64,000 bases of DNA from Clostridiales bacterium (GCA_015055625.1 SVHU01000013.1:1-64000), one strand, 5' to 3'; positions 44,421 through 54,240 are shown, counted from the stretch's first letter. Notes: generated from the letters alone by a model not told the origin. Program-made: numbers and translations.

Positions 44421-45158
44421 ATGCCAATTAAAATTTCATTGAAGACAAAAGAAAAAGTTGAGAAGCTTTTGCAGGAAAATAACGACCTTATCTCTCAGTT
44501 TCACAAAGACGAAAAGTCGGTTGACTTTGCGCCTATTGTAGGAAAAGTAGGTAAGTTTGGTGGAAGATGCTCTTTCGAAGATCTTCGTCACGAGCCTGAG
44601 TATAGCGATATCGAAGTATTGATAGGAGAAAGAGATGCTTATAAGAACATTTCTCAGCAATGTGATACTTCTGGTAGACCTTCTGAAAAGGAACTTACGC
44701 AACTTACTCTCGAAACGTACGTGTCACTTTACGTAGAGTTCAAAATCTACAAGAACGTAGCGCGCCAAAAGAACGCTAGAGATATTAAGACTGCAAGAGA
44801 GTTTGGTGATCTTTCCGAGAACGCGGAATACCAAATAGCAAGAGAACAGCAAGGTCTTATCGAAGCTAGAATTTCCGAGCTTGAAGCTATTGTAGATAAC
44901 TGTGAGATTATTGATACTAAGACTGGTTATGACATCGGAGAGCCTGGCGCTACCGTGGTTATTCAAAACCTTAAGACTAAGCAAAAGAAGGAGTTTATCT
45001 TGGTGGGAGCAACTGAAAGTGATATTAACAGTGTTCCTCAAAAGATAAGTAACGTTGCTCCTATTGGTAAAGCAGTTGTGGGTAAAAAGGCAGGAGATAC
45101 TGTTCCTGTAATCATCGGCAAGAATAAAGATATGTACAAAATCATTAGCATTAAATAA
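44421..45158 (+). CDS. greA: GreA-family transcription elongation factor with an N-terminal extension
   Basis: From about residue 98 onward the 245-residue protein is a normal GreA: coiled-coil tip AREFGDLSENAEYQIAREQQ (acidic residues that act in the RNA polymerase channel) and a C-terminal FKBP-like domain with SNVAPIGKAVVGKKAGDTVPV. Residues 1-97 precede the canonical start and include a helix (KTKEKVEKLLQENNDLISQF) and a charged segment. GreA is usually about 158 residues, so this is unusual. The extension is open, in frame and follows AAGGAG. It is followed by lysS after 15 bases, the usual greA-lysS order. Confidence 0.87.
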   Translation: MPIKISLKTKEKVEKLLQENNDLISQFHKDEKSVDFAPIVGKVGKFGGRCSFEDLRHEPEYSDIEVLIGERDAYKNISQQCDTSGRPSEKELTQLTLETYVSLYVEFKIYKNVARQKNARDIKTAREFGDLSENAEYQIAREQQGLIEARISELEAIVDNCEIIDTKTGYDIGEPGATVVIQNLKTKQKKEFILVGATESDINSVPQKISNVAPIGKAVVGKKAGDTVPVIIGKNKDMYKIISIK

Positions 45159-45173
45159 AAGGAAAATACTATA

Positions 45174-46676
45174 ATGGAAAACAAGACTAACAACATTAAC
45201 GAAGTAACCGAAGAACAAGATCTTGGCGAACAGATGAGAATTAGAAGAGAGAAGCTTTCCGCATTGCAGGAGCGTGGTGACGATCCTTTTGCAAAAACTA
45301 AGTTTATTCGCGATGCATATTCTGCGGATATCATTTCTAATTTCGAACATTACGATAATAAGACCGTAGCTATTGCAGGTAGAATTATGTCTAAGCGTGT
45401 TATGGGTAAGGCAAGCTTTGCTCATATTTTGGATAGTAAGGGAAAAATCCAAATCTACGTAAAGGTGGATAATCTTGGCGTAGACGAGTATGCTGACTTT
45501 AAGAAACTCGATATTGGCGATATTGTAGGCGTTAAGGGTTTTGTATTTATGACGCATAAGGGCGAAGTTTCGGTAACTGCTACCGAGATTACGCTTTTGT
45601 CAAAATCCCTTCTTCCTCTTCCCGAAAAGTGGCACGGACTTAAGGATAACGATCTTAGATACCGTCAAAGATACGTTGATCTTATCGTAAATCCTGAAGT
45701 TAAGGAAAAGTTTATGGTAAGAGCTAAGATTATTAAGGCTATCCGTGATCTTTTGGATAGCAAGGGTTTTGTAGAGGTGGAAACCCCCATTCTTAACACT
45801 ATCGTAGGCGGAGCTAACGCTAGACCTTTTATTACTCACCACAACACGCTTGACATCGATATGTATATGCGTATAGCGCCCGAACTTTACTTAAAGCGTC
45901 TTATCGTAGGAGGATTTGACAAGGTTTACGAGATTGGTAGAATGTTCAGAAACGAAGGTATGGACATTAAGCACAACCCTGAGTTTACCATGATGGAGCT
46001 TTACTCGGCGTTTGACGATTATCACGATATGATGGATATCACCGAGGAGATATTTACCGCAGCACTTACTGCAACTGGTAAGGGCAACAAGATTAGCTAT
46101 CAGGGAGTAGAGATTGATCTTACCACGCCTTGGGAACGTCTTACTATGCTTCAGGCAATTAACAAATACGTAGGTATAGACTATGACAAAATGAGTGCGG
46201 AAGAAGCTAAGAAGGTAGCTGAAGAAAAGGGCGTAGAGCTTGGCGACAAGACAAGCTGGGGCGAAATCGTATACGAAACTTTCGATCAGCTTGTAGAAAG
46301 TCAGCTTATTCAGCCTGTATTCATTTGTGATTATCCTGTAGAAGTAAGCCCACTTACAAAGCGTAGCAATGAAGATCCCAGAATGACTTATAGATTTGAG
46401 TTCTTTATGTTTGCAAGAGAAATGGGTAACGCATACAGCGAGCTTAACGATCCTATCGATCAAAAGGCTAGATTTATGCGTCAGGTAGCTCTTCGTGATA
46501 AGGGTGACGATGAAGCTCAGATGATGGACGAAGATTATGTAAACGCGCTCGAGTACGGACTTGCGCCTACCGGTGGACTTGGAATTGGTATTGACCGTAT
46601 GGTTATGCTTCTTACCGATTCGTCTTCTATTCGCGATGTGTTACTCTTCCCCACAATGAAGCCCATTAAAAAATAG
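45174..46676 (+). CDS. lysS: Lysyl-tRNA synthetase, class II
   Basis: The 500-residue protein has an OB-fold anticodon-binding domain (about residues 60-150), motif 2 in [24 protein letters not shown] and motif 3 in [14 protein letters not shown], with the C-terminal LLFPTMKP. It charges tRNA-Lys. It is cotranscribed with greA. Confidence 0.97.
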   Translation: MENKTNNINEVTEEQDLGEQMRIRREKLSALQERGDDPFAKTKFIRDAYSADIISNFEHYDNKTVAIAGRIMSKRVMGKASFAHILDSKGKIQIYVKVDNLGVDEYADFKKLDIGDIVGVKGFVFMTHKGEVSVTATEITLLSKSLLPLPEKWHGLKDNDLRYRQRYVDLIVNPEVKEKFMVRAKIIKAIRDLLDSKGFVEVETPILNTIVGGANARPFITHHNTLDIDMYMRIAPELYLKRLIVGGFDKVYEIGRMFRNEGMDIKHNPEFTMMELYSAFDDYHDMMDITEEIFTAALTATGKGNKISYQGVEIDLTTPWERLTMLQAINKYVGIDYDKMSAEEAKKVAEEKGVELGDKTSWGEIVYETFDQLVESQLIQPVFICDYPVEVSPLTKRSNEDPRMTYRFEFFMFAREMGNAYSELNDPIDQKARFMRQVALRDKGDDEAQMMDEDYVNALEYGLAPTGGLGIGIDRMVMLLTDSSSIRDVLLFPTMKPIKK

Positions 46677-46834
46677 TGCGAAGGCGCACTCCCGATATGT
46701 GTTATTTAGCCAAAATAATGCAAACGGCTTGTAATGTGTATTGATTTTATAAAGCAATACGGCAATCAAAAGATTAGCGTTCGTTCAAATTTATCTAAGT
46801 ACGGACGTAAACGTAATAAAAATACGGAGAAAGA

Positions 46835-47698
46835 ATGGACAACAAACTAACAAAACAACGTTTGGCTCATCATTTTAAGTATGATTGGTATAAATATCTG
46901 GCAATAGCGATTATTGCGGTATTTGTTTCGATATTCTTATTTGATTGGATAAACACGACAAAGGCTTGGGAAAGACTTGATATTTTTATTGTTAGCAACA
47001 AGTTTTACGACACTACGTTAAAGTCGGATATCAAGAACTTTTTAGATGAAAACGTAGAGGATAATATGATACGAGAGATAAATATAACTCATATCACACC
47101 CTCTGATCCTCAGTATCGTGATTTATACACGTCAAACGGCGGTTCTGGCTCTACGATCTTGATTTTGCCAGAGTCTGAAATGAAGCTTACAGGACATCAA
47201 GTACTCACCGCTGTAAGCAATAAATATAAAACCGAAGGCTCAATGCTTGATAACGCTGACTTTTTTGTAACAGATTATCTTTTGAAAGATAATAACCTTC
47301 TAAACAACTATTTCAATGCTGATGGAAGCGGAATTATGGACAATCTTTTTGCTTTTTCATGCGAGTCTAACCCCGATAGATATTATGACGATTATTATAA
47401 AGGAATAGAGGGAAATATATACGGCTTTAGAATAGATAATCTTGCGCGCTGTCCGTACGAGTTTTATCAGTATGACGAAGCGAATATAATGTACGAAAAG
47501 GACGAGAATGGAGAACTTGTTTTGGATGACGAAACAGGACAACCTATCCCGGTAAAAGATAGAGGATATCTTGTGGTTAACGCTCACGCAACAGCTTATA
47601 CGGTAGGAAAGTACGGCACTGGAAGCGATTACGACGACCATTTTGAAACGTTCATGGTTGCAAGATTTATATTAGAAAGATATTATTACGGAAACTAG
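46835..47698 (+). CDS. Hypothetical membrane-anchored protein
   Basis: The 287-residue protein has one transmembrane helix near the N-terminus (about residues 23-41), with a basic cytoplasmic start (HHFKYDWYKYL) and a large outside domain. The domain is rich in Asp, Asn and Tyr and has an acidic stretch with DENGELVLDDETGQPIP (about residues 226-242) that looks like a beta-hairpin. Similar short basic starts followed by one helix (YDWYKYL) occur in unnamed Clostridia proteins. No function is assigned. ACGGAGA precedes the ATG. Confidence 0.72.
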   Translation: MDNKLTKQRLAHHFKYDWYKYLAIAIIAVFVSIFLFDWINTTKAWERLDIFIVSNKFYDTTLKSDIKNFLDENVEDNMIREINITHITPSDPQYRDLYTSNGGSGSTILILPESEMKLTGHQVLTAVSNKYKTEGSMLDNADFFVTDYLLKDNNLLNNYFNADGSGIMDNLFAFSCESNPDRYYDDYYKGIEGNIYGFRIDNLARCPYEFYQYDEANIMYEKDENGELVLDDETGQPIPVKDRGYLVVNAHATAYTVGKYGTGSDYDDHFETFMVARFILERYYYGN

Positions 47699-47745
47699 AT
47701 TTAATTAGTACCAAGCGTACTAAAATAATAAACGGTAGGTAATTT

Positions 47746-48369
47746 ATGCAGGGTAAGTTTATTACGATAGAAGGTTGCGAAGGCGTTGGAAAATCAACAC
47801 AGCTTGCGCTTTTGAAGGAGTATTTCGAAAATAATGGTATAGAAGCTGTTTTTACACGTGAGCCAGGAGGAACGGATATTGCCGAAAAGATCAGAGGCAT
47901 AATTTTGGATGCCAACAATAAGGCGCTCACTCCAGTTACAGAGCTTTTGCTTTATGCTGCGGCTCGCCGTCAACACACCGAAGAAAAGATAATAAAAGCC
48001 CTTAAGGAAGGAAAGGTTGTAGTTTGCGACAGATATGCCGATTCTACCGTTGCTTATCAGGGCTATGCGAGAAATCTTGATAAACAGCTTATCAACCAGC
48101 TTAACGATATTGCTATGGCAAACGTAAAGATTGATCTTACGTTATTTTTGGATCTTCCGCCTGAGCTTGGCTTTGCAAGAAAGGGTGGAGCGGATAAGAA
48201 TGACAGGCTAGAAAACGAGAAGTTAGACTTTCATAAACGTGTGTACGAGGGATACCTTGCTGTTGCTCAACAAAATCAAGACAGAGTGGTAAAAATAGAT
48301 TCATCTCAAAGCGTAGAGGGAGTATTTAGCCAAATTGTAGACGCTATGAAAAAAGCAGGTATTGTATAA
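47746..48369 (+). CDS. tmk: Thymidylate kinase
   Basis: The 207-residue protein has the P-loop IEGCEGVGKSTQ (about residues 6-17), the DRYADSTVAYQGYAR motif (about 93-107) and the LID segment near FARKGGADKND. It phosphorylates dTMP to dTDP. Its stop and the holB start share one base, giving the classic tmk-holB-ricT order. Confidence 0.96.
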   Translation: MQGKFITIEGCEGVGKSTQLALLKEYFENNGIEAVFTREPGGTDIAEKIRGIILDANNKALTPVTELLLYAAARRQHTEEKIIKALKEGKVVVCDRYADSTVAYQGYARNLDKQLINQLNDIAMANVKIDLTLFLDLPPELGFARKGGADKNDRLENEKLDFHKRVYEGYLAVAQQNQDRVVKIDSSQSVEGVFSQIVDAMKKAGIV

Positions 48370-49343
48370 TGAAGTTTGCGTCTTTACTAAATTCTTCAAC
48401 TTCGTTATCATCCCTATATGCGGATGCAAGAGCAGGAAACGTGCTTTCAGCTTATATGTTCGTGTGCGAAGATAGTGCGTTGCTTGACGAGGCTGTTGCG
48501 CTGTTTATTGCATACCGTATTGCACAAAACGGTCAATTTACCGAAAAAGTTGCCGATAGAGTAATGCGAAATGGGTATGTTGACGTAAGGCTTTTCCCAG
48601 AAGGCGACAAGGTGAAAGTAGACGATGTGGACAGGCTTGTAGCGGACGTTTATTACACGCCTGTGGAGCTTGATAAGAAGTTTTATATTATAAACAACGC
48701 GCATACTGCTAATGATGCATCTCAAAATAAATTGCTCAAAACATTGGAAGAAGCGCCGTCGTCTGCGTGCATAATACTCAAATGCGAAAAGACGACTAAT
48801 ATTCTTCCTACAATAAAGTCTAGATGTCAACGAGTAGAGCTAACGCCGTACTCTTACGAACAGCTCAAAGAAATCTTGCTGAGATATTATCAAGAAAACG
48901 ATCAATTCAATTTTGTGCTTTCTGTGTCTGGAGGCTTTCCTGGTATTGCTATAAGCGCGATTGAGGATAAAAGCAAATATGCAATGTTTCAAATAGTGAG
49001 AGAAACGTTGCTTTATATGAAAACGAGTAAAGACCTTTTGCACTATTCAGCAAAATGGCTTGCACAAAAAACGCGTGTGAAAGAACTTTTGGATAACGTT
49101 GAAAGATTTATGACGGACTTGGTTTTTTTGGACGCAAAAGAAGGCTCACTTATTAGACTTAAAAGCAACGTAAAAGACTTACTTACGCTAAAAAGTATGG
49201 GGTATACGGGAGAAGTTGCACTCAAAATCTTACCACGTATTGCGGAAAGTAAGCAAAAATTGGAGTTTAACGCGTCCGTTATAGCAGTAATAGATAGCGC
49301 GTTATATTCCATATTGGAGGTAAAAGCAAAATGCCGAAAGTAG
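48369..49343 (+). CDS. holB: DNA polymerase III delta' subunit
   Basis: The 324-residue protein shows the clamp-loader pattern NAHTANDASQNKLLKTLEEAPSS-like in part (about residues 117-139), ILKCEKTTNILPTIKSRCQ (about 142-160) and a degenerate ATP site, as expected for delta'. It is part of the complex that loads the sliding clamp. The following ricT begins inside its last 13 bases. Confidence 0.88.
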   Translation: MKFASLLNSSTSLSSLYADARAGNVLSAYMFVCEDSALLDEAVALFIAYRIAQNGQFTEKVADRVMRNGYVDVRLFPEGDKVKVDDVDRLVADVYYTPVELDKKFYIINNAHTANDASQNKLLKTLEEAPSSACIILKCEKTTNILPTIKSRCQRVELTPYSYEQLKEILLRYYQENDQFNFVLSVSGGFPGIAISAIEDKSKYAMFQIVRETLLYMKTSKDLLHYSAKWLAQKTRVKELLDNVERFMTDLVFLDAKEGSLIRLKSNVKDLLTLKSMGYTGEVALKILPRIAESKQKLEFNASVIAVIDSALYSILEVKAKCRK

Positions 49344-50626
49344 TTGGCGTAAAATTTAAAAAATCGTGTAGAGTCTACTATTTTGAAGCGTGTGATTTTG
49401 AATATACGGATAACGTACCCGTAATAGTCGAAACCGCAAGAGGAACGGAGATGGGTTATATTTGTATGTTGCCCACTGAAATGGACGAAGATAAAATAGT
49501 TGCGCCATTAAAGCCCGTTATAAGACTCGCTACGAAAAAAGATATAGATCAAATAGAAAAATTAGCTCAAAAACGTGATGAAGCGCTTAAAGTTTCCGCT
49601 CAAAAAATTGCTGAAAGTAAGCTTGATATGAAACTTACAGACTGTGAATATACCTTTGACGGAAGTAAGCTTATTATATACTTTACAGCGGATGGAAGAG
49701 TGGATTTTAGAGATCTTGTAAAGGATCTTGCTTCGGTTTTTCACGTACGAATAGAGCTTAGACAAATAGGTTCTAGAGATGAGTGTAAGATGCTTGGAGG
49801 TTTAGGACCTTGCGGTAGAGTATGCTGTTGTGCAAATCACATGCCCGATTATGCTCACGTTACGATAAAGATGGCAAAAAATCAGGGGCTTTCGCTTAAT
49901 CCCACCAAAATCAGTGGTTTGTGTGGTCGTCTTATGTGCTGTCTTTCTTACGAAAACGAAGTATATACCGAGATAAACAAAGTTCTACCATCTGTTGGCG
50001 ATTATATTAAAGCTTCGGAAGGACGAGAGGGTGTAGTTGTTGCTCTTAACCACCTAAAAGAACGTGTGCGTATCAAAATTCAGGACGGAGATAAGGTAAC
50101 TTTTGCTGATGTTGACGTTAAGGATATTGGTGCTACTGATGAAAATCGCAAGGTTACTTCGTACGAAAAAGAAGAAAACGTGCCCGAGATATTTGAGGAA
50201 AATATTGATTTAGAAGAGGAAAAAACGGTAGAGCAAGTTGCAAAGAAGCCAAATGATACCGAAAAGCAAAACGAGAATAAGCGCGATAAAAACCGTTTTA
50301 AGAAAAACAAGAAGAATAATCCTAATAATCAAAATAACGCAAATAATCAAAATAATAGTTCTAACGAGAAGAATAAGGATAATAAAAATAATCAGAAGCC
50401 TAATGGTGAACGTAACGACAAGAATCAACATCGTCAAAACGATAACCGCAACGGCAAAGGTGGCAATGCTCCTGAAACTAAAAATAAGCCTGACGTAAAA
50501 CAAGAAGGCGGGGACGAAGCAAACGTAAATAAGGGCGACAAGCCTTTCCATAAACGTAAAAAGAAGCATTTCTACAAAAATAATAATCAGGGAGCAAAGC
50601 CTGATAACTCTTCTTCGTCAAACTGA
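49331..50626 (+). CDS. ricT: PSP1 domain protein RicT (YaaT)
   Basis: The 431-residue protein has the PSP1 domain (about residues 1-265) with the cysteine groups CKMLGGLGPCGRVCCCANH and GLCGRLMCCLSYE that bind an iron-sulfur cluster in the RicTFA complex. That complex promotes RNase Y-dependent RNA maturation and sporulation in Bacillus. The remaining 150 residues are a lysine- and asparagine-rich, low-complexity tail that looks disordered and basic, possibly RNA-binding. The tail is much longer than usual. It overlaps holB by 13 bases. Confidence 0.9.
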   Translation: MPKVVGVKFKKSCRVYYFEACDFEYTDNVPVIVETARGTEMGYICMLPTEMDEDKIVAPLKPVIRLATKKDIDQIEKLAQKRDEALKVSAQKIAESKLDMKLTDCEYTFDGSKLIIYFTADGRVDFRDLVKDLASVFHVRIELRQIGSRDECKMLGGLGPCGRVCCCANHMPDYAHVTIKMAKNQGLSLNPTKISGLCGRLMCCLSYENEVYTEINKVLPSVGDYIKASEGREGVVVALNHLKERVRIKIQDGDKVTFADVDVKDIGATDENRKVTSYEKEENVPEIFEENIDLEEEKTVEQVAKKPNDTEKQNENKRDKNRFKKNKKNNPNNQNNANNQNNSSNEKNKDNKNNQKPNGERNDKNQHRQNDNRNGKGGNAPETKNKPDVKQEGGDEANVNKGDKPFHKRKKKHFYKNNNQGAKPDNSSSSN

Positions 50627-50655
50627 AAAATTTACAACTAAAATGCGAAAAATCA

Positions 50656-50684
50656 TTTACAAAACCGAGATATAGTGGTATAAT
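50656..50684 (+). promoter_or_regulatory. Promoter of the ferredoxin gene
   Basis: TTTACA (50656-50661), 17 bases, TATAAT (50679-50684). Confidence 0.8.
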
Positions 50685-50719
50685 GTATATGTGATTAAAT
50701 ATACGGTAAGGTATATTAA

Positions 50720-50920
<201 letters not shown>

Positions 50921-50932
50921 TAACGCGCAACA

Positions 50933-50969
50933 AAAATCCCAAGCCTATATTAAGGCTTGGGATTTTTTG
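50933..50969 (+). terminator. Terminator of the ferredoxin gene
   Basis: AAAAATCCCAAGCCT and AGGCTTGGGATTTTTT form a strong hairpin. ATACGTAT (50983-50990) follows it. Confidence 0.92.
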
Positions 50970-51010
50970 TATAAAAACTCGCATACGTATTATAAAAACG
51001 ATGTAAAATT

Positions 51011-51383
51011 ATGAAAGAAAAATTAGTTATAAATAAAGGCTCTGTCCCAATCTACGGTTGATTTTGGACGGAAAGTCCACTACGAAATACTGCGTAATTT
51101 ACTCAGTTACGTACCCTGCAGGTACGCGCCTTCGTAAATATACTTGTCTTTCTTGTGATTTTCTCGTCAAACGCCTTATGGCTAATCAACCATATTTTGT
51201 GACATAGCCTAAACAAAAAATTAAAGGGCGAAGACAGATATAAGACTTTTTTTTGTGCATCTAAAGGATGAAACGGTGTAAAAGTTGAACGATATTGCCA
51301 CATTGTCCGGATGGCCTAGAAATGTTTTTATAAACTTGTTGTTGGATTTTGCAATAGAAAACATAGAGATAACCGAAAACTAA
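51011..51383 (+). pseudogene. Broken ribbon-helix-helix (CopG/Arc-type) gene interrupted by MITE copy 2
   Basis: An ATG (51011) opens nine codons (MKEKLVINK) and then the MITE begins. After the element and one copy of its target duplication, the frame resumes at 51218 as KLKGEDRYKTFF. An eighth T in the run at 51247-51254 shifts the frame by one; without it the reading continues VHLKDETV, stop (TAA, 51279-51281), KLNDIATLSGWPRN and VFINLLLDFAIENIEITEN. Repairing the three lesions gives a 63-residue protein with the beta strand and two helices of small RHH DNA-binding proteins. Family identity is by recalled pattern; the lesions are seen directly. Confidence 0.75.
51038..51209 (+). mobile_element. 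MITE copy 2 (172 bp, non-coding)
   Basis: The sequence differs from the copy at 8438-8610 by one substitution and one missing base. The terminal inverted repeats are the same, and it is flanked by TAAATAAA (51030-51037) and TAAACAAA (51210-51217), a 7-of-8 match that represents the target duplication. It is inserted after codon 9 of an RHH-type gene. It has the same orientation as copy 1. Confidence 0.85.
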
Positions 51384-51419
51384 TGCGTCATTTTTGGTGC
51401 ATAAAATAACATATAATAA

Positions 51420-51463
51420 AAAAGCTCGCTTATAAAGGAACGTTTCCTTTAAGGCGAGCTAAT
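51420..51463 (-). terminator. Terminator of the GH42 operon
   Basis: On the minus strand AGCTCGCCTTAAAGGAAAC and GTTCCTTTATAAGCGAGCT pair along most of their length and are followed by a T run; A/T runs flank both sides. Confidence 0.82.
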
Positions 51464-51468
51464 TTTTT

Positions 51469-52131
51469 TTACGCGCTCATCATAAAATCTAACTTTGAGC
51501 AAAGTTTGTTTATTGTTTTTATATGTTCTCTATAATCTAAGCTTAGTCTGTCCACGCCACGTAGTCCAAGAAAACTTATTACTATGTGCGGACTTTGTGT
51601 GTCCTTAACGTTGATTATTACTTGCAAAGACTTTACGTAGTCTGATAAAAAGTTACCGCCCTTTGCGCCTACGTATCCCAAATTTTTCTCTTGCCCGATA
51701 TTTTTTCGAGTTCCTTCAAAGATGTTAACGTCGTTTTCATATACGTTGTACGATATGATATCGTCAAATTTGTAAATGGGTACAATCTGATCTTTTATAA
51801 GAAGAATAAAGTCCTTGTGTACAGCGTCTATCAGGAGCTCTGATCTTTTGAATCCGTGAGTAAAAATTTCAAAACTGTCGGTTTTTACAAAGTCGGGATA
51901 GAGCGATATTAGAGTGGAAACGTTACTTACGCTTTTGCGAATTTTTAGCGAGTAGATAACAATCGCCACACCACCTCCAAGAACAATGGGAAGTATTAAT
52001 GCAAGAGCGAGAATGTCGTTAGTTGCGCCAAGAGTGATAAAATATATTAAAAATCCTAGCGTAACACACGCTCCTGCAATCAACGTAGCCCCACCTATTA
52101 AAAATAAGTAAAAATACAACGGTTTTTTCAT
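51469..52131 (-). CDS. Hypothetical protein with two N-terminal membrane helices
   Basis: The 220-residue protein has two adjacent hydrophobic segments (about residues 4-33 and 38-62) and then a soluble domain of about 155 residues with LIDAVHKDFILLIKDQIVPIYKFDDIISYNVYEND-like sequence in part, recalling cytoplasmic PH-like domains of unnamed membrane proteins. Function is unknown. It follows the GH42 gene by 21 bases and is probably cotranscribed, though a shared pathway is not evident. Confidence 0.7.
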   Translation of the reverse strand: MKKPLYFYLFLIGGATLIAGACVTLGFLIYFITLGATNDILALALILPIVLGGGVAIVIYSLKIRKSVSNVSTLISLYPDFVKTDSFEIFTHGFKRSELLIDAVHKDFILLIKDQIVPIYKFDDIISYNVYENDVNIFEGTRKNIGQEKNLGYVGAKGGNFLSDYVKSLQVIINVKDTQSPHIVISFLGLRGVDRLSLDYREHIKTINKLCSKLDFMMSA

Positions 52132-52152
52132 TTATACCTCAAAAAGTATGAA

Positions 52153-54174
52153 TTATTTAGTTTTTTTGTAAATTTTAAGACCAAACGCGGGGATAACAAC
52201 CTCGCCTTTTTCGTTTTCGCCCGTTTCGAGGTTGAGCATTTCTCCACCAATATCGATGATTTTCTTGTCGCTGTTATAGTTTTCTATAAAAATATACTTA
52301 GCATTTTCGTCTTCTCTGCTATGCGCTGTAACGCCTTCGGGAAGTTTTTTAACATTGCCCTCAATCTTAAGATCTTTCAAGATAGTAGCAATAACGCTGT
52401 CTTCAAGTTCACCTGTGCCTCTTGCGCCAACGTAGTAAGCAGTACCTTTTTGGTAAGCATTCTTGACGATAGCGGGTTCGTCTGCGTAGAAATCGTCTTG
52501 ATAAGTTCCTATAACTTTAGCGGTAGGCTCAACGTTAAGACGCTCGCAGTAATCAACTACTTTATATTCCTTGTTTTTACATCTAACATAATTGCACTCG
52601 CCGGGATACAACGTGTCAATCTCTTCCGCCCAAACCCCGAATACCTTTTTAAGGTTGTTTGCAGGGAATCCGCCAAGATAGCATAAATCGTTCTCATTAA
52701 CCATAGCAAGAGCGTAAGTTCCTACAAACGTTCCGCCGTTCTTAACGTAGTTTTCAATGTTTGCAATAGTTTTTTCGGTGGTGGAGTAAAGCATGGGAGC
52801 AACTACGAGTGAGTACGAAGAAAGGTCAGCTTCGGCATTAATAACGTCTACGTCAATACCTCTCTTCCACAACTGATTATACCAAGTGTAGCAAGCTTGC
52901 ATGTATTTCTTGTCTTTAAGCTGAAAGCCCTGAGCAACCTTTAATGCGTTGTCGTTATCTACGTCATAGATAAGTGCAACCTTTACAGCTGGCATTGTTC
53001 CAAGAACTTCGTTGATTTTTTCCAAGCAAATTCCAAGCTCGGTAACGTCACGAAATACTCTTGTGTTTTCGTGTCCAACGTGATCTACAACCGCGCCGTG
53101 GAACTTCTCGTTACTGCCTCTGGACTTACGCCACTGGAAATACTGCACCGAATCGCTTCCGTGAGCAACAGCTTGTATGGAAGAAAGCTTGTGCATTCCG
53201 GGACGCTTAAGTTTGTTGTACTCTTGCCAGTTTGTGTTGGACGGCGTGCTTTCCATAAGTAGGAACGGTTTTTGTTTCATTGTCCTAAAGAAATCATGCC
53301 AAAAAGCAATTTCGGGAGCAAGTGATAAATGCTCGGGTTTATGCCATGAGGGGTAACTATCCCAAGATACCGCGTCAATCTCGTTTGCAATCTTAGTGTA
53401 ATTGATGTATTGATGAGGCATCATATTGATTGTGGTGGGAAGGTCGGAGTATTCTCTTATACCGGCAATTTCGTTAGCAATAAAGCTTTGAGTTTGATCG
53501 GATACAAATCTCTTCCAGTCAAGCTCGAGCGATGCATAGCTGTCGCCGTGAGGAAGGGGAGGCGCAACCTGAGAGAAGTCGTCGAAACGGTGGCTCCAGA
53601 ATGTTGTCCACCACTGAAAATTAAGCTTGTCTATATCGCCCTCGTACTTTTTTTCGAGCCACTTAGTAAATGCTTCTCTGCAAAGTGGGCAAAAACAATC
53701 TCCGCCGTATTCGTTGGATACGTGCCAACCGATAACCGCAGGATGTTTGCCGTAACGTTTAGCCAAAATGGAGTTCATTTCATACACCTTTTTGCGATAG
53801 TAAGGCGAAGTTAAACAATGGTTGTGTCGTCTACCGAACTCATTTCTCTGACCGTTAGACTTAACGCGTAAAACTTCGGGATATTTTTCCGCCATCCATC
53901 TGGGCCTAGCGCCAGAAGGCGTAGCAAGCAAAACTCTTCCGCCAGCCTGATAGATTTTATCCAAAATTTCGTCCATAAACGAGAAATCGTATTCGTTTTC
54001 TTTAGGTTCTAAAACTGACCAAGAAAAGATGCCCACACTCATTTCATTACAGTGTGATAACTTCATAAGACGCATATCTTCGTCCCATATTTCCTTAGTA
54101 TCTATCCATTGCTCGGGGTTGTAATCTCCGCCGTGTAAAAAGTGTTTAAAACTTTCATTAAAATATTTCTTCAT
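52153..54174 (-). CDS. GH42 beta-galactosidase
   Basis: The 673-residue protein opens with GGDYNPEQW, the GH42 hallmark. The acid/base is E155 (HVSNEYGG) and the nucleophile E308 (FLLMESTPS). Four cysteines C120, C160, C162 and C165 form the zinc site known from this family. A trimerisation domain and a small C-terminal beta domain follow. It cleaves beta-galactosides in the cytoplasm, since no signal peptide is present. GGGAGAAG precedes the ATG. Confidence 0.96.
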   Translation of the reverse strand: MKKYFNESFKHFLHGGDYNPEQWIDTKEIWDEDMRLMKLSHCNEMSVGIFSWSVLEPKENEYDFSFMDEILDKIYQAGGRVLLATPSGARPRWMAEKYPEVLRVKSNGQRNEFGRRHNHCLTSPYYRKKVYEMNSILAKRYGKHPAVIGWHVSNEYGGDCFCPLCREAFTKWLEKKYEGDIDKLNFQWWTTFWSHRFDDFSQVAPPLPHGDSYASLELDWKRFVSDQTQSFIANEIAGIREYSDLPTTINMMPHQYINYTKIANEIDAVSWDSYPSWHKPEHLSLAPEIAFWHDFFRTMKQKPFLLMESTPSNTNWQEYNKLKRPGMHKLSSIQAVAHGSDSVQYFQWRKSRGSNEKFHGAVVDHVGHENTRVFRDVTELGICLEKINEVLGTMPAVKVALIYDVDNDNALKVAQGFQLKDKKYMQACYTWYNQLWKRGIDVDVINAEADLSSYSLVVAPMLYSTTEKTIANIENYVKNGGTFVGTYALAMVNENDLCYLGGFPANNLKKVFGVWAEEIDTLYPGECNYVRCKNKEYKVVDYCERLNVEPTAKVIGTYQDDFYADEPAIVKNAYQKGTAYYVGARGTGELEDSVIATILKDLKIEGNVKKLPEGVTAHSREDENAKYIFIENYNSDKKIIDIGGEMLNLETGENEKGEVVIPAFGLKIYKKTK

Positions 54175-54211
54175 AAACTTCTCCCTTAAAGGTTTTTATT
54201 TGTTGTTTACT

Positions 54212-54240
54212 AGTATAACATAACTTTACTCTTTTTTCAA
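54212..54240 (-). promoter_or_regulatory. Promoter of the GH42 gene
   Basis: On the minus strand TTGAAA (54235-54240), 17 bases, TATACT (54212-54217). Confidence 0.72.

Noticed and set aside
44724-45557. A 277-codon open frame on the minus strand opposite greA and lysS
   Set aside because: It spans the ends of two clear genes on the other strand and has no start signals.
46677-46834. 158-base gap between lysS and the unknown membrane protein considered for a small RNA or gene
   Set aside because: I see only a 4-bp TGCG/CGCA stem, no promoter of good quality, no terminator and no convincing reading frame.
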